A stretch of 34,021 bases of DNA from Symbiodinium natans (Eukaryota > Sar > Dinophyceae > Suessiales > Symbiodiniaceae), in contig CAJNDS010002415.1 of assembly GCA_905221605.1 (NCBI GenBank), positions 404,436 to 438,456 on the forward strand, in the 5' to 3' direction. The translations under genes were made by a program, and so were the position numbers. Below are positions 9,111 to 19,259 of the stretch, one piece after another (positions within the stretch are counted from its first letter, which is position 1; the number at the start of each line of letters is the position of its first letter). The notes under the pieces were generated by a model. That model was not told the origin of the DNA. It saw nothing but the letters and a program-made list of their open reading frames with translations, and ran no database searches.

Positions 9111-10139
9111 TCAGGGATGAGGCATTCCGCTCCCTTTAGAAGTCGAAGGCTTTCCATCCACCTACCCTCCGGTACACCCCGAAAACCTTGAAGACGCGGG
9201 GGAGGGCTACCCGGCAGCTTTTCCGTGGAGGACGCGCAACCCTAAACCCTAAACCAACGCCTCAAGGTGAAGGGTTGAGGGTGCAGCGACAGTTCGAAGG
9301 GCCAGGGTGACTTAATGACTAGGACCTTTAAAACCCTCCGAGAAATGCTACAAACAATCCTCCTTAAACCCAATAAGAAAAACATGCAAAATGTCACCAG
9401 GGCCTACCCTAAAACCCTGCCTAAACCCTGAACCCCAGGATATGTTGCCCTGAAAACCCCACTACCATGACCCTTCTCTAGATAAGTAGTTGCCAAGTAG
9501 GGTTCTCTACAAGTTTTCAGTCCAGAATATTCACCAGGTCCCAACGCCTTGGTTGGGCTCCACATGCATGCCCCTGAACCCAAACCAAACTCTAGGGTTT
9601 AGGGTTTAGCGTTTAGGGTTTAGGGTAAAAACCTTAAACCCTAAAACCTAAACATGCTCTACATCGGCTCATAAAGATCTATGTCTGGATTGGTGTAAAG
9701 CCTTTTAGGGGAAACAGCTCGCATGTAGGGTTTAGAATTTAGGGTCTAGGGTCTAGGGTTTGGGGTTTAGACCTTCTTTGAGACGTCTCTGGTCTACATC
9801 AGAAACTGAACCCTTCCCTAACCCTAAACCCTAAACCCCGCCCCAAACCCCAAACCCCAAACCCTAGACCATAAAGCCAGCACTTGAAGCTGCCCAAGAT
9901 TCTAGGTATCCCTTTAACCCTGAACCCTATTTAGGGCTTATGGCTTAGGTTTAGGGATCCAGGCAAGATGTCTCTTGGCGCGGTACTAGGAACTGAGCCT
10001 AAACCCTGCACCCTAAACCCTGAGCCCTACCAGCCCTAATCGCAGAAAGCTCAAGCAAGCCACAAACCTGTCAGCCCCAACTCACTCGGAACCCTGAGCA
10101 CCTGAATTTTCGCTTGAGGCATTGGGGTCCAGGATTTCC
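9111..10139. other. Mostly unique stretch with scattered degenerate heptamers
   Basis: Short heptamer patches occur near 9596-9626, 9740-9770 and 9820-9870. No ORF of note, RNA gene or inverted element is seen. Confidence 0.5.
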
Positions 10140-10279
10140 TACTATTTGCTTAAGAATCTCCCCGCCCCCCCCCCCCCCCCCCAACAAAAAAGAGAAAGAG
10201 AAAGAAGAAGCACTCCCTTCATTGCCCTGATAAGGAAGATGTTTTTTCTATTTTATGTGGGGTTCTTAGGCAAATAGTA
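10140..10279. mobile_element. Inverted-repeat element (MITE-like) with C run
   Basis: The left end is TACTATTTGCTTAAGAA and the reverse complement of the right end is TACTATTTGCCTAAGAA, continuing less perfectly to about 24 nt. The interior holds an 18 nt C run and a purine-rich stretch of AGAAAG words. No ORF. CCCTAAA-like units begin directly after the right end. Confidence 0.7.
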
Positions 10280-10459
10280 AACCCTAAACCCTAAACTCTA
10301 AATCCTAAATCCTAAACCCTAAACCCTAAATCCTAAACCCAGGGCAGGTTTGGTACAGGGTAGCTGCAGCCTCCCTTCGAAAGCCTGTTGCAGTCTAGGT
10401 GCAAGCTCCGCTTGTTCAACCTGGGCCATGTCAGCTCCACTCCTTGCCGAGATGAGGCT

Positions 10460-10790
10460 TAGGGTTTAGGGTTTAGGGTTTAGGGTTTAGGGTTTAGGGT
10501 TTAGGGTCTTCAGGGTTTAGGGTTTAGGGTTTAGGGTTTAAGGTTTAGGGTTTTCGGGATATTGCTTCACAGCTGTCGGTTCACGCGAAGAGGACTTGCT
10601 GTCCATGAGCCCTCATTCTCGATGTGACTCCCAGTGCCGAAGCCAACTGTGCATGTGGTCGCGTACGATCGCCTAAACCCTAAACCCTAAACCCAAAACC
10701 CAAAACCCAAAACCCTAAACCCTAAACCCTAAACCGTAAACCGTAAACCGTAAACCCTTAACCCTAAAACCCTAAACCCTGAACCCTCAA
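10460..10790. repeat. Opposed arrays TTTAGGG (10460-10550) and CCCTAAA/CCCAAAA/CCGTAAA (10674-10790)
   Basis: The right block shows three-unit expansions of two variants in succession (CCCAAAA, then CCGTAAA), again local homogenisation. Unique spacer between them. Confidence 0.88.
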
Positions 10791-11851
10791 GTGTAAGCAC
10801 CCTCAGACTTCGAGGAGCCAGGGGGGGGGGGGGCCTTAGAGGGATCCCATGGTAAAAAAACCTTGCACCCTGCACGAGCCACGGTCTACCCTTCGTGCAG
10901 GAACAGAAAGGCGAGCAAACAATGGTACAGGACAGGGGTTGAGGGCTTAGGGTTTAGGGTTTGTGGGCCCACTCTGATGTCTGAGGGAAGATGAACCGTA
11001 CAGAGCGCTAACGACAAACATCCTCCAGTTCCTCGCCTTACTCTTTTCCTTCATGAGCACATGGGTAGTGCTTTCTCTGAATTAGAGCCCCTTTAGGGGT
11101 CATTATTGTAAGGTGCCGCTGTATTTAGGGTTTAGGGTTTAAGGTTTAGGGACCCTAGTTTAGGAAGCTTCCCACATGTACTTCCGTGATCAACTGAAAC
11201 TAGCTGCAAGCTGAGCTCAGATACTCAAATCCATACAAACACATTATCCTAAACCCTAAACCCTAAACCTTAAACCCTAATTAGCTTGCTGCCCAGATGC
11301 CAAAAGGACCCTAAGCAGGCCTAAACACTAGACCCTAAGCCCAGAACCCCACCAAACCCCTATGGCAAAACGGACCACGGAACAGACGAGTCCCCACACC
11401 CTACACCCTAAAACGTAAACACTGAACTTGGGTTATCCCAAGCCCCGCCAAAAATGGAGCCTGTGACTGTCAGACTGCCACGAGCCTACTAAAGGATCCT
11501 AATTGAGGGACCCTAGGAGCTTCGAGTTTTGGGTTTAGGGCTGAGGGCTTGCCGGGCTTACCCTAAACCAAATAGGTCCTTGCTTCTGACGGGTTGTGGG
11601 CTGAAGGTCCATGTCCTTTCCTGACTGCACGGCCCTCTTGACTAGTCGTGAGTTCTAGGGCCTCGGGTATTTGGGGTCTGGGGTCTGAGGGTTTAGGGAC
11701 CCTAAGCCCTCAACCCTGAATCCTATAGCTTCTGCCATGACTCAACGTGGCCGCAGGAGGGGGGGACGGGAGACAAGGGTAGCACAGTGATCTTGAGCTG
11801 CGAAAACTGCGACGCTTAAGGTGTGGGGGCTCCCTCAACCTTACTTGAAGG
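10791..11851. other. Unique stretch with sparse heptamers, no gene identified
   Basis: Short heptamer patches near 10945-10963, 11125-11150 and 11248-11280. I see no coding region or structured RNA. Confidence 0.5.
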
Positions 11852-12080
11852 TTCATGGGTAGTATTCCCCTAAATAACCCCTACTTATATATAGTCCTTA
11901 TATACCTAAGTACCCACCCAAAACACCCCAAAACCCCCAAATAACACCTAAATCAGCCCTAAGGTCCCTTCTGAGGGTCCCTCCTTGAGTCCCTTGATAG
12001 TCAGAAGCAGGGCAAGACGTACCGTAACTGAGGTTACGGTATCGGTTACCATACTGAGACGTACAACTATGTCGAGAACC
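11852..12080. mobile_element. Probable third copy of the CTTGAAGGTTCA element
   Basis: The left end ACTTGAAGGTTCATGGGTAG matches the family. The right end (about 12058-12080) is a weaker inverted match around GAACCTTC. The interior carries a near-perfect palindrome at 12020-12041 (TACCGTAAC / GTTACGGTA) and a segment (11878-11997) that recurs at 15978-16086. Confidence 0.45.
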
Positions 12081-12099
12081 TTCCCAATTGAAGCTGCCA

Positions 12100-12731
12100 C
12101 CCTAAACCCTAAACCCTACACCCTAAACCCTAGACCCTAAACCCTAAACCCTAAACCGCAGTTAAGTTCGAGTTTGGGGTTTGGGCCTTGGTGTTTGTCA
12201 ATTAGGGTTGCAGGGCTTTCCTTCTTAAGAACTGTAAGGGTTTAGGGTTTAGGGTTTAGGGTTTAGGGTTTGGGGTTTTAGGGCTTAAGGCTGGGGTGTG
12301 GCCGGGTTTTTGGTTTAGGGTTTGGGGGTTGGAGGTTGGGGGTTCAGGGTTTAGGGTTCGGCTCTGAGCCCCCCCCACCCCCCTCCCCCCTCAAAAAATG
12401 AGTACCCAAACTAGCAATAGTTGAGCTCCAGGCATGTTGGGTCTTCCTTCAGGGTTTGGGGCTTCAGGGTTCAGGGTTTAGGGTGTAGGGCTCAATGAAG
12501 CTTACTCTGCTGATCCAGTCGTTGTTGTGGAAGTATATGCCGTGCTTCGGGTTCCTGTTGTACCCTAACCCGAAAACCTAAACCCTAAACCCTAAACCCT
12601 ACACCCTAAACCCTGACGCCCTAAAACCCTCAAAGCCGCTTGCCCAGAAACGTATACCCTGAACCCTGTACCCTAAACCCTAAACCCTAAACCCTAAACC
12701 CTGAACCCTAAACCCTAAACCCTAAACCCTA
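12100..12731. repeat. Mixed arrays: CCCTAAA, then TTTAGGG, then CCCTAAA
   Basis: Blocks at 12100-12160 (CCCTAAA), 12237-12365 (TTTAGGG grading to TTTGGGG and TTCAGGG), 12440-12485 (TTCAGGG), 12580-12615 and 12658-12731 (CCCTAAA). The spacers are unique and show no gene. Confidence 0.82.
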
Positions 12732-12868
12732 CCCTATACACCCTTTAACTGAGAGGATGCCCTAAACCCTAAACCCTAAACCCTAAACCCTTTAGGGTGC
12801 AAAAAAAGCCGACGCCTCAAGCAGCTTCAGCTCTCGCTGGGCATCCTCTCAGTTAAGGGTGTATAGGG
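12732..12868. mobile_element. MITE-like element with about 30 nt terminal inverted repeats
   Basis: The left arm (12732-12762) and right arm (12839-12868) are reverse complements except for one extra T in a TTT run; the inner ends read ACTGAGAGGATGCCC. Between them are four CCCTAAA units and about 50 nt of unique sequence. This is the longest and best-conserved inverted repeat in the mosaic, so probably one of the youngest insertions. Confidence 0.8.
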
Positions 12869-13085
12869 TTGAGGGTTTGGGGTTTAGGGTTTAGGGTTTA
12901 GGGTCTAGGGGTTAGGGGTTTAGGGTCGGTTTCGGGTGTAGTGTTTAGAGCGTGGGATTTCGCGATTCGGGTCGGTTTCGGGAGGGTTGCGGACTTAGGG
13001 TTTGGGACTTAGGGTCGGTTTCGGGTGTAGGGTTCAGGGTTTGGGCTTTAGGGTTCGGGTTTCAGGATTAAAGGTTTATAGGGCT
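12869..13085. repeat. Degenerate TTTAGGG region with GGTCGGTTTCGGG repeats
   Basis: The phrase GGTCGGTTTCGGG recurs at about 12925, 12970 and 13014 among TTTAGGG variants, a higher-order repeat of about 45 nt. Confidence 0.6.
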
Positions 13086-13121
13086 TATGGGGTTTAGGGT
13101 CGATTTCAGGTTTGAGCTCCT

Positions 13122-13446
13122 TCACAGCTCGCAGGACGTGATGCAAGTCCAGTTGGTGCCGAAGACCGGGCAGCACTTTCTGCGCCGCCAGTTTCCCAGC
13201 ATCCGTGCCGTCCATGAAGATATATACTGCACATGGTTCAGGATTGGCAGCAGCAGGTTGCACACAACTCGAAGCTCGAAATGATGCAGGCCATACAGAG
13301 TGTCGGTCTCCTCTTTCGGCGCCCATGCCGCTGACGCCAAGACATGCTGAGTCGCGGGCGGCTGGTGCGGCGACGCATGCTTCTCTGCGTGAGCGACAGC
13401 AGCCCGAGGCAACATTCTCTCCCAACAGCTGCTTCAGCAGCTGCAA
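13122..13446 (-). pseudogene. Frameshifted gene fragment, function unknown
   Basis: The unique island 13110-13460 is surrounded by degenerate TTTAGGG. On the minus strand the right half is best read in one frame (EETDTLYGLHHFELRVV, then CNLLLPILNHV) and the left half in another (FMDGTDAGKLAAQKVLPG, then LDLHHVLRAVKEL). The switch falls near 13222-13228, at a TATATAT word. Both halves have ordinary protein composition while the other frames do not. I recognise no family. This is likely a captured piece of a host or element gene broken by a small indel or a missed intron. A full gene is excluded because both ends dissolve into repeats. Confidence 0.4.
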
Positions 13447-13469
13447 TTTAACAGCGGATATACAGGGAT

Positions 13470-13850
13470 AGGGGCTTAGGGTTTGGGATTTAGGGTGTTT
13501 AGGGATTTTTGGGCGTTTAGGGTTTCTAGGGTTGCAGGGTAGGGTTCCTGGGGTTTCTAGGGTTTAGGAGTCCGGTTTAATTATAGGGTTTACATGGTTT
13601 ATACGCTTTCTAGGGTTTGGGGTTTAGGCTTTATAGGGTTTCTAGGGTTTAGGGTGTAGTGGTACGGCCTATAGGGTTTGCAGGGTTTCCAGGGTTTGGG
13701 GTTTCGGAGTCAGCTTTTTAGGGTTTAGGGGGTGTTGGGTTTTGGAGTTCGGGTTTGTAGTGTTTTTAGGGTTTTGGGTTCAGGGTTTATAGGGTCTCTA
13801 GGGCTTGGAGGGTTGACAGGGTAAACCCTAAACCCTAAACCCTAAACTGG
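13470..13850. repeat. Degenerate TTTAGGG/TTTCTAGGG region
   Basis: Units have lengthened to 9-11 nt, with GGGTTTCTAGGG recurring between 13515 and 13810. A short opposed CCCTAAA patch follows at 13823-13845. Confidence 0.65.
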
Positions 13851-13859
13851 GTTTAGGGT

Positions 13860-14200
13860 TTAGTACCACTTCCAAAGTCGCAAGTGTGAGGCTCTTTATA
13901 AGGAGGCCCTAATACATCAGCAAATCAATAAACGAAGTCAACATGCTACGAAGATATAAAGGATGAGCAAGTAGAACCGATCCATGTACATATATGTATA
14001 TATATATAAAGATAGATAACTATAGCCCTAAAACCTAAACCCTAACTAAACCCTAAGCCCTGAATTTAAACCCTATCATTACATAGAGCTTGTTCTATTT
14101 GTTGATCCTTCCATAGCCTGGGCCCGTGCATGAAACCATTAAGGGCCTGACCCGAATCCCGGCCAAGAAGGCTTCGGGTTCTCCCTTAACAAGGCAGCCT
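13860..14200. other. Unique AT-richer stretch with TA microsatellite
   Basis: A TATATA-rich patch lies at 13988-14008. No gene is seen. TTTAGGG units resume at 14204. Confidence 0.5.
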
Positions 14201-14203
14201 GCC

Positions 14204-14263
14204 AGGGTTTAGGGTTTAGGGTTTAGGGTTTAGTGTTTAGGGTTTAGGGTTTAGGGTTTAGGG
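14204..14263. repeat. Telomere-type array, TTTAGGG
   Basis: Eight units, one with a TTTAGTG variant. Confidence 0.88.
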
Positions 14264-14440
14264 GCATGTTGGGCATTTTGGGCTACTTTGGTCAGGGTTT
14301 AGGGTAGGGTTTAGCTAGGGCTACTGAGGTTAGTGTCTAGGGTTTTATGTTTAGGGACCCTAGACCCTAAACCCGGCCGTAGTGGGGCTACGAAGAAGTC
14401 TGCTTGTTATCGCTTGTTTCACAAACAGTAAAGATCTAAA

Positions 14441-14588
14441 TACAATGGTTCTGACGACGTGGCGAGTCGGGAAATCAACTCGACATCTGCGCGGACCGAA
14501 GCAGACGTCAAGAAGGACCGTCAGAAAATAAGCAGAGTCAGAAAATCCGCGCCGGTAAACTTGGGGTCATATACTCTGTTAAGGCTGT
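14441..14588 (+). pseudogene. Coding-like shard, about 48 codons
   Basis: One plus-strand frame is open from a TAA upstream to TGA at 14586-14588. It reads as a hydrophilic peptide (NGSDDVASREINSTSARTEA, then many Lys/Arg). There is no start codon, no domain and no homologue that I recognise. It may be a remnant exon or chance. Confidence 0.2.
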
Positions 14589-14734
14589 GAACCGTAAACC
14601 CTTTCAGGGCTGTCAACGTGATGATTCCATGTCATAATGCGCCCACCCGCCTGCTGTCCCTACAAAGCCAATAACGCCTATAAGGCCAATAACACTAGCT
14701 TCAAGCTTTAAGTTTCAAGCCAAAAGACCTGAGC

Positions 14735-14930
14735 ACCCTAAACCCTAAACCCTAAACCCTAAGCCCTAAGCCCTAAGCCCTAAACCCTAAACCCTAAACC
14801 CCCTCAGTTGGCGGTGCCTCCTCCACGGCGGCCTCGGGAAGGAGAGCTGTGCCGGGCGCTACTTGAAAATGCGGTTCAGGGTTAAGGGTTAAGGGTTAAG
14901 GTTTAAGGGTTAAGGGTTTAGGATTTAGGG
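14735..14930. repeat. CCCTAAA/CCCTAAG block and opposed TTAAGGG variant block
   Basis: 14735-14800 is CCCTAAA with four CCCTAAG units in the middle. 14876-14925 is a run of the variant GGGTTAA on the opposite sense. Both are locally homogenised variants. Confidence 0.85.
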
Positions 14931-15176
14931 CAGATCTCAGCAGGGGCCCGAGGGAATTCATGGGTTTTCAACGATTTGATAGGGGGGGGGGGGGGTTGGG
15001 GGTCAGGAGGTTAAGGTTTTAGGTTTGGGGGTTTGGTGGTTGTTGAGAAGGGAGGAGGGGTTGGTTAGGGGCTTAGGGTTTATGTAAGGGTTTTAACGTT
15101 TAGTGTGCTTGAAGGTTCACGGCAAGCAAACGCAAGGCTGTAAGTTGGCAAGCATGACCTTACTTGAGGTACCATG

Positions 15177-15273
15177 GGATGTCCCCCCTCCTTATACTAA
15201 AGTCCTTAATAGGGATTGTAGTGCCCCCTATTAAAATCCTTATTCAGGACTGTGAATATAAGGGGGCACATCC
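15177..15273. mobile_element. MITE of the CTTATACTAACAGTCC family, copy 1
   Basis: The left end runs GGATGTCCCCC then TCCTTATACTAAAGTCC. The reverse complement of the right end runs GGATGTGCCCCC then TTATATTCACAGTCC. No ORF. Three more copies lie at 16465-16573, 24211-24290 and 24671-24752. Confidence 0.68.
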
Positions 15274-15524
15274 TAAGAGGTGCATGTAAACCTTTGATAA
15301 ATAAACCTTCCAGTAGAACTATGGCGTGCCGGGCTGGGGGCTGGGGTTCAGGGGCTTCAGGCATCAACAGTTTAAGTTGCCACATCGCCTTGAAACCTAA
15401 ACGGGTTTAGTCATCGAAACCTGACTTATCATAGCCTGCTTCGCAAGTTCCTGAATCCTCCGAATACATCCGGACCCCTCCAACCCCAACCACGACGACT
15501 CTGGCAAAGAAATCGCAGGACCCA

Positions 15525-15965
15525 CCTAAACCCTAAACCCTAAACCCTAAACCCGGAGCCTGAGACTTCAAAGCCTCAAAACTCCCAACCCAGAACTCAT
15601 TGAACAAAAAACGCTTGGACAACCCCGAGTCGCCCTTACAACATGTCTCCATGACATGAATGAACGTAAAAACCGTGAAACCTCAGCCTAAACCCTAAAT
15701 CCTGAACCCTAAACCCTAAACCCTAAACCTTAAACCCTAAACCCTAAACCCTAAACCCTAAACCCTCCCACCGAACCCCAGGCCTCCTGCAGCAGCCGAT
15801 CTGCCTTTGCCAGGGCGGCGTCCTTGGCTTCTGGATATCCAGGGGTATAAGGAGGGACCCCTCGGAGGGATTTAGGGTTTAGGGTTTAGGGTTTGGGGTT
15901 TAGGGTTTAGGGTTTAGGGTTTAGGGTTTAGGCGTTAGGGGTTAGGGTTTAGGGTTTAGCGTGCA
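15525..15965. repeat. CCCTAAA arrays (15525-15555, 15687-15765) and opposed TTTAGGG (15870-15960)
   Basis: Three arrays with one strand switch. The unique spacers carry no gene. Confidence 0.85.
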
Positions 15966-15977
15966 GGAGGACCCTTA

Positions 15978-16086
15978 ATCTTATATCCCTATATAACCCC
16001 TATACATACCTTATGTAGTCCCTATATGCCTTAGCCCCCCAAATAACCCCTAAGGTCCCTTATAAGGGTCCCTCCTTTAGTCCCTT
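15978..16086. repeat. Dispersed repeat, second copy of 11878-11997
   Basis: It shares the ordered words ACCCCTA, TAGTCC(C/T)TATAT, CCCAAATAAC, CTAAGGTCCCTT and AGGGTCCCTCCTT with 11878-11997. The internal GGTCCCTTATAAGGGTCC is a palindrome-like core. No ORF. Copies 4 kb apart in the same orientation point to a dispersed element. Confidence 0.6.
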
Positions 16087-16095
16087 GTTGAGAAC

Positions 16096-16463
16096 GGTTG
16101 AGTGGATGCCGAGGGGGCCGCCTAAGAGGATATGGTTTAGGGTTTCGGGTTTAGGGTTTGGGGTGTAGGGTTTAGGGCTTAGGGTGTAAGGTTTAGGGTT
16201 TAGGGTTCGGGGTTTGGGGTTTAGGGCGTCGGATTCGGATTCGGGGCTTTGGGGTTCGGGTCCGGGTAGAGTGATATAGGGGCCTGAATAGTCAGAAAAG
16301 GGTTTTGGGTGGGGGCTATTATAGTACAATAACAAAGCGACCATAATAAAATAGGGTTTTAGGGGGTGATTTTAGTATCATTACAAAGGGACCATAAGGG
16401 AGTATGATTAGTTTTATTCCGACCCCTAAATTGGATGCCTGGGGGGGCCGCTTAAGAGGATGT
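16096..16463. repeat. Nested direct repeats
   Basis: A 30 nt phrase (GGATGCCGAGGGGGCCGC and the following AAGAGGAT word) at 16096-16130 recurs at 16433-16463. Between them a unit of about 50 nt containing ATTACAAAGGGACCATAA is present twice (about 16298-16345 and 16353-16400). The 94-codon minus-strand frame here is repeat-derived. Confidence 0.6.
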
Positions 16464-16464
16464 A

Positions 16465-16573
16465 TTGGGATGTTCGCCTTTTTTTTTCTAACAGTCCTTA
16501 ATAGGGAATATAACTGGGGGGGGGAGTACTATAATCCCATTAAGGACTGTTAGTATAAGGGGGATTATCCCAA
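16465..16573. mobile_element. MITE of the CTTATACTAACAGTCC family, copy 2
   Basis: The arms extend from TTGGGAT at the edges to CTAACAGTCCTTAATAGGG (left) and its reverse-complement partner CTAACAGTCCTTAATGGG (right); only the outer middle of the left arm is eroded to a T run. This is the best-preserved copy of the family. No ORF. Confidence 0.75.
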
Positions 16574-17230
16574 GTTTGGGGCTTAGAGTTTAGGGTTACG
16601 AGTTTAGGGTTTTGGGTTTAGGGGTTTAGGGCCGGGCTTCGGATTCAGGATTCAGGGCTTTGGGGCTAGGGTAGACTGCAACATCACTCGGACAAGGCCC
16701 GAGGTAAAAGCAGAAATGCGCGAACGGCATAGCCTAAGGCAGACCTGAAACCTGTACCCCCCCCAAACCCTAAACCACAAAACTTAAACCCTTAAACCCA
16801 AAACCCCAAAGCAAAAAAAACACAACTCAACAACACGAGCCAATTACCACGGAACACCCAACCTGGCTTAAAAACGGGGAACCTCCTTTCTGTTGTGCTT
16901 TGGGTTTAAGGTCTGGGCTTTGAGGTTCAAGTTCCCCAGTATGATTAAAGGTTTTTAACCCTAAACCCTAAACCCGAAACCCTCAACCCTAAACCCTAAA
17001 CCCTGCGCCAAACCCTAACCCTAAACCCGAAATCCTAAATCCTAAGCCCGAAACCCTAGACCCTAGTCGAGTAGTGTGGTTTCAGACTCGGGCTCCCTCC
17101 AGTTCGCTGACGAGCCCTGGACCCAACTCCCTTAGGAACCCTATAACCTGCCTAGGGTTTGGGTTTAGGGTTTAGGGAGGGTCTAGGCTTTAGGGTTGGG
17201 GTTTGGTGTTTAGGGCTTAGGGTTTAAACC
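16574..17230. other. Unique sequence with degenerate heptamer patches
   Basis: Degenerate TTTAGGG at 16575-16670, CCCTAAA variants at 16765-16800 and 16957-17065, and TTTAGGG variants at 17155-17225. No gene is seen. Confidence 0.55.
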
Positions 17231-17717
17231 GTGAATCTTAAACCCAAGTCCCAGTATACCCTCGAAACCAGAACCCTGAACAACTTCAATAACCGTCATA
17301 AAAAACGTCTGCAAACTAACGTCGCCTTCCAACCAAAAACAGATGTTATATATATATATATATATATATATGAGCCCGCCGCCTTTAGGGTCTATTTAGC
17401 TTTGGGTTTTTCTTATTGCTTTAAAAGAGTAAATATAAATATCATAATACAAAAATACATATTTACACCTACATATGGCACACACATGTCATGCCCAGCT
17501 GTTCTAGGCCTAACCGCGCGCCATTCCGAACGGCGAACTTCTGATTATTCTTATTTTATTTGTTTCTCTTTGCTATCTGTGCACGCGTGTTCTTTTTTCA
17601 GCCTGCGTGAAAAACTCGCTGTGGCTGTGGCCGTTGCAGGCCCGGAGAACGAAGCCCAAACTCAAAACCCTCAGGCTTTGAGCCTTACAATCTCTCCTCC
17701 GACGTCTACACCCTGAA
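17231..17717. other. Unique stretch with (TA)n microsatellite, no gene
   Basis: A (TA)n run lies at 17346-17371. A 161-codon plus-strand frame crosses it, but it owes its length to the microsatellite and ends in telomeric repeats. Nothing else is recognisable. Confidence 0.5.
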
Positions 17718-17842
17718 CCCTAACCCTAAACCCTAAAAACCCTAAACCCCCTAAACCCTAAACCCTAAACCCTAAACCCTAAACCCTAAACCCTAAACCC
17801 TAAACCCTAAACCCTAAACCCTAAACCCTAAACCCTAAACCC
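17718..17842. repeat. Telomere-type array, CCCTAAA
   Basis: About 16 units, the last 12 pure. Confidence 0.92.
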
Positions 17843-18010
17843 TCCACCATTGGCATTAGGGTTAAGCCCACAGGGCCGAGATCGGACCGCCAGAGGTCTC
17901 AGCCGACTCATGGTCCCCCGCTCCAAACCAGGGGCTCTTCGGGTCTGGGGTGTAGGGTTTAGGGTTTGGGGTTTAGGGTTTAGGGGCTCTTCTGTCTTGC
18001 CCAAGTTCGC

Positions 18011-18222
18011 TGGGGTTTGGGGTTTGGGGTTTGGGGTTTTGGAGTTTAGGGTTTAGGGTTTAGGGTTTGGGGTTTGGGGCTTGGGGTTTGGGGCTTGGGG
18101 TTTGGGGTTTGGGGCTTGGGGCTTGGGGTTTGGGGCTTGGGGTTTGGGGGTTGGGGCTTGGGGCTTGGGGCTTGGGGTTGGGGGTTTGAGGTTTGGGGTT
18201 TGAGGTTTGGGGTTTGGGGTTT
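18011..18222. repeat. TTTGGGG / CTTGGGG variant array
   Basis: About 29 heptamers in which TTTGGGG and CTTGGGG alternate, with a short TTTAGGG patch (18045-18066). Runs of four G every 7 nt give strong quadruplex potential. Long Pro-rich or Gly-rich open frames on the two strands are artefacts. Confidence 0.92.
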
Positions 18223-18379
18223 AGGCGACCGAAAAACCTGCAGTCATAAGCCAAGTGCTCGCCGCCTAAGCCCGACCCTAAGCCCTGTGCCCCCGAACCT
18301 GCAAGTATATAGGTGGTTCTCTAAGTGGGTCAACAATTTTGAAGGTGCCGTGCTATAAATCTAAAGGACTATGCCCTGA

Positions 18380-18620
18380 GCCCCAAGCCCTAAACCCTAA
18401 ACCCTAAACCCCCTAGCCTAAACCCCAAACCCCAAACCCCAAACCCTAAACCCTAACACGGGTGATTTCATGCTGGGGTTCAGGGCCTTTAGCGTTTCTG
18501 GCGCTCCATTTAGGGGCTTCGTGTGGGCTTTGGAGAGTGTGGCTTGTTTGCAGGTTTAGGGTTTAGGGTTTAGGGTTTGAGGTTTGGGGTCTAGGGTTTA
18601 GGGTTTAGGGTGGCTATGAA
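18380..18620. repeat. CCCTAAA/CCCCAAA block and opposed TTTAGGG block
   Basis: 18386-18455 is on one strand and 18556-18612 on the other, with unique sequence between and after (to 18766). Confidence 0.85.
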
Positions 18621-18766
18621 GTGGAATGCAGACTAGGCTTGAAAGCTTCATAAAATGTGACGAGCACCCATGACTCGATTGGAGGCAAGTGAACATTTCC
18701 ATCCCGCCTCATACCGTCCCAGGCGGCGAAACAGCACCCTAAGCTATTCCTTATAGGGCTTGAGTT

Positions 18767-18900
18767 TAGGGTTTAGGGTTTAGGGTTTAAGGTTTAGGGT
18801 TTAGGGTTTAGGGTTTAGGGTTTAGGGTTTAGGGTTTAGGGTTTAGGGTTCAGGGTTCAGGATTCAGAGTTTAGGGTTTAGGGTCTAGGGCTTAGAGTTT
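18767..18900. repeat. Telomere-type array, TTTAGGG
   Basis: About 12 units with one TTTAAGG variant, degenerating after 18848. Confidence 0.9.
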
Positions 18901-19041
18901 AGGAGGCTATAGCTTTGTTGGAGCGGGATTCCTCCGCACACACTGCCCGCGCTCCCTGTGCGCCCAGCGTGCTCTGATCCCGGTAGCACAGATAGGGAAG
19001 CGCGAATCCTGCCACAGCTTCTTCAGCCCAGCAGGCCAACG

Positions 19042-19165
19042 GGTTTAGGGTTTAAGGTTTAGGGTTTAGGGTTTAGGGTTTAAGGTTTAGGGTTTAGGGT
19101 TTAGGGTTTAGGGTTAGGGTTTAGGGCTTGGGGTTTAGGGTTTAGGGTTAAGGGTTTAGGGTTTG
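19042..19165. repeat. Telomere-type array, TTTAGGG
   Basis: About 16 units with scattered TTTAAGG variants. This is the last TTTAGGG block before the AT-rich satellites. Confidence 0.9.
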
Positions 19166-19259
19166 GGCCCAACCCTCAGCCCTAAGCCCTAAGCCGTACA
19201 AGGCACATAAACCCTAGGTCCACCTATGGCGAGCTCACATTCGTCGGCGCTTTGCAGGC

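Noticed and set aside
17231-17716. 161-codon plus-strand ORF
   Set aside because: It is held open by a (TA)n microsatellite, starts and ends near telomeric repeats, and has no domain.
18060-18358. Pro-rich and Gly-rich open frames on opposite strands
   Set aside because: Artefacts of the TTTGGGG/CTTGGGG array.
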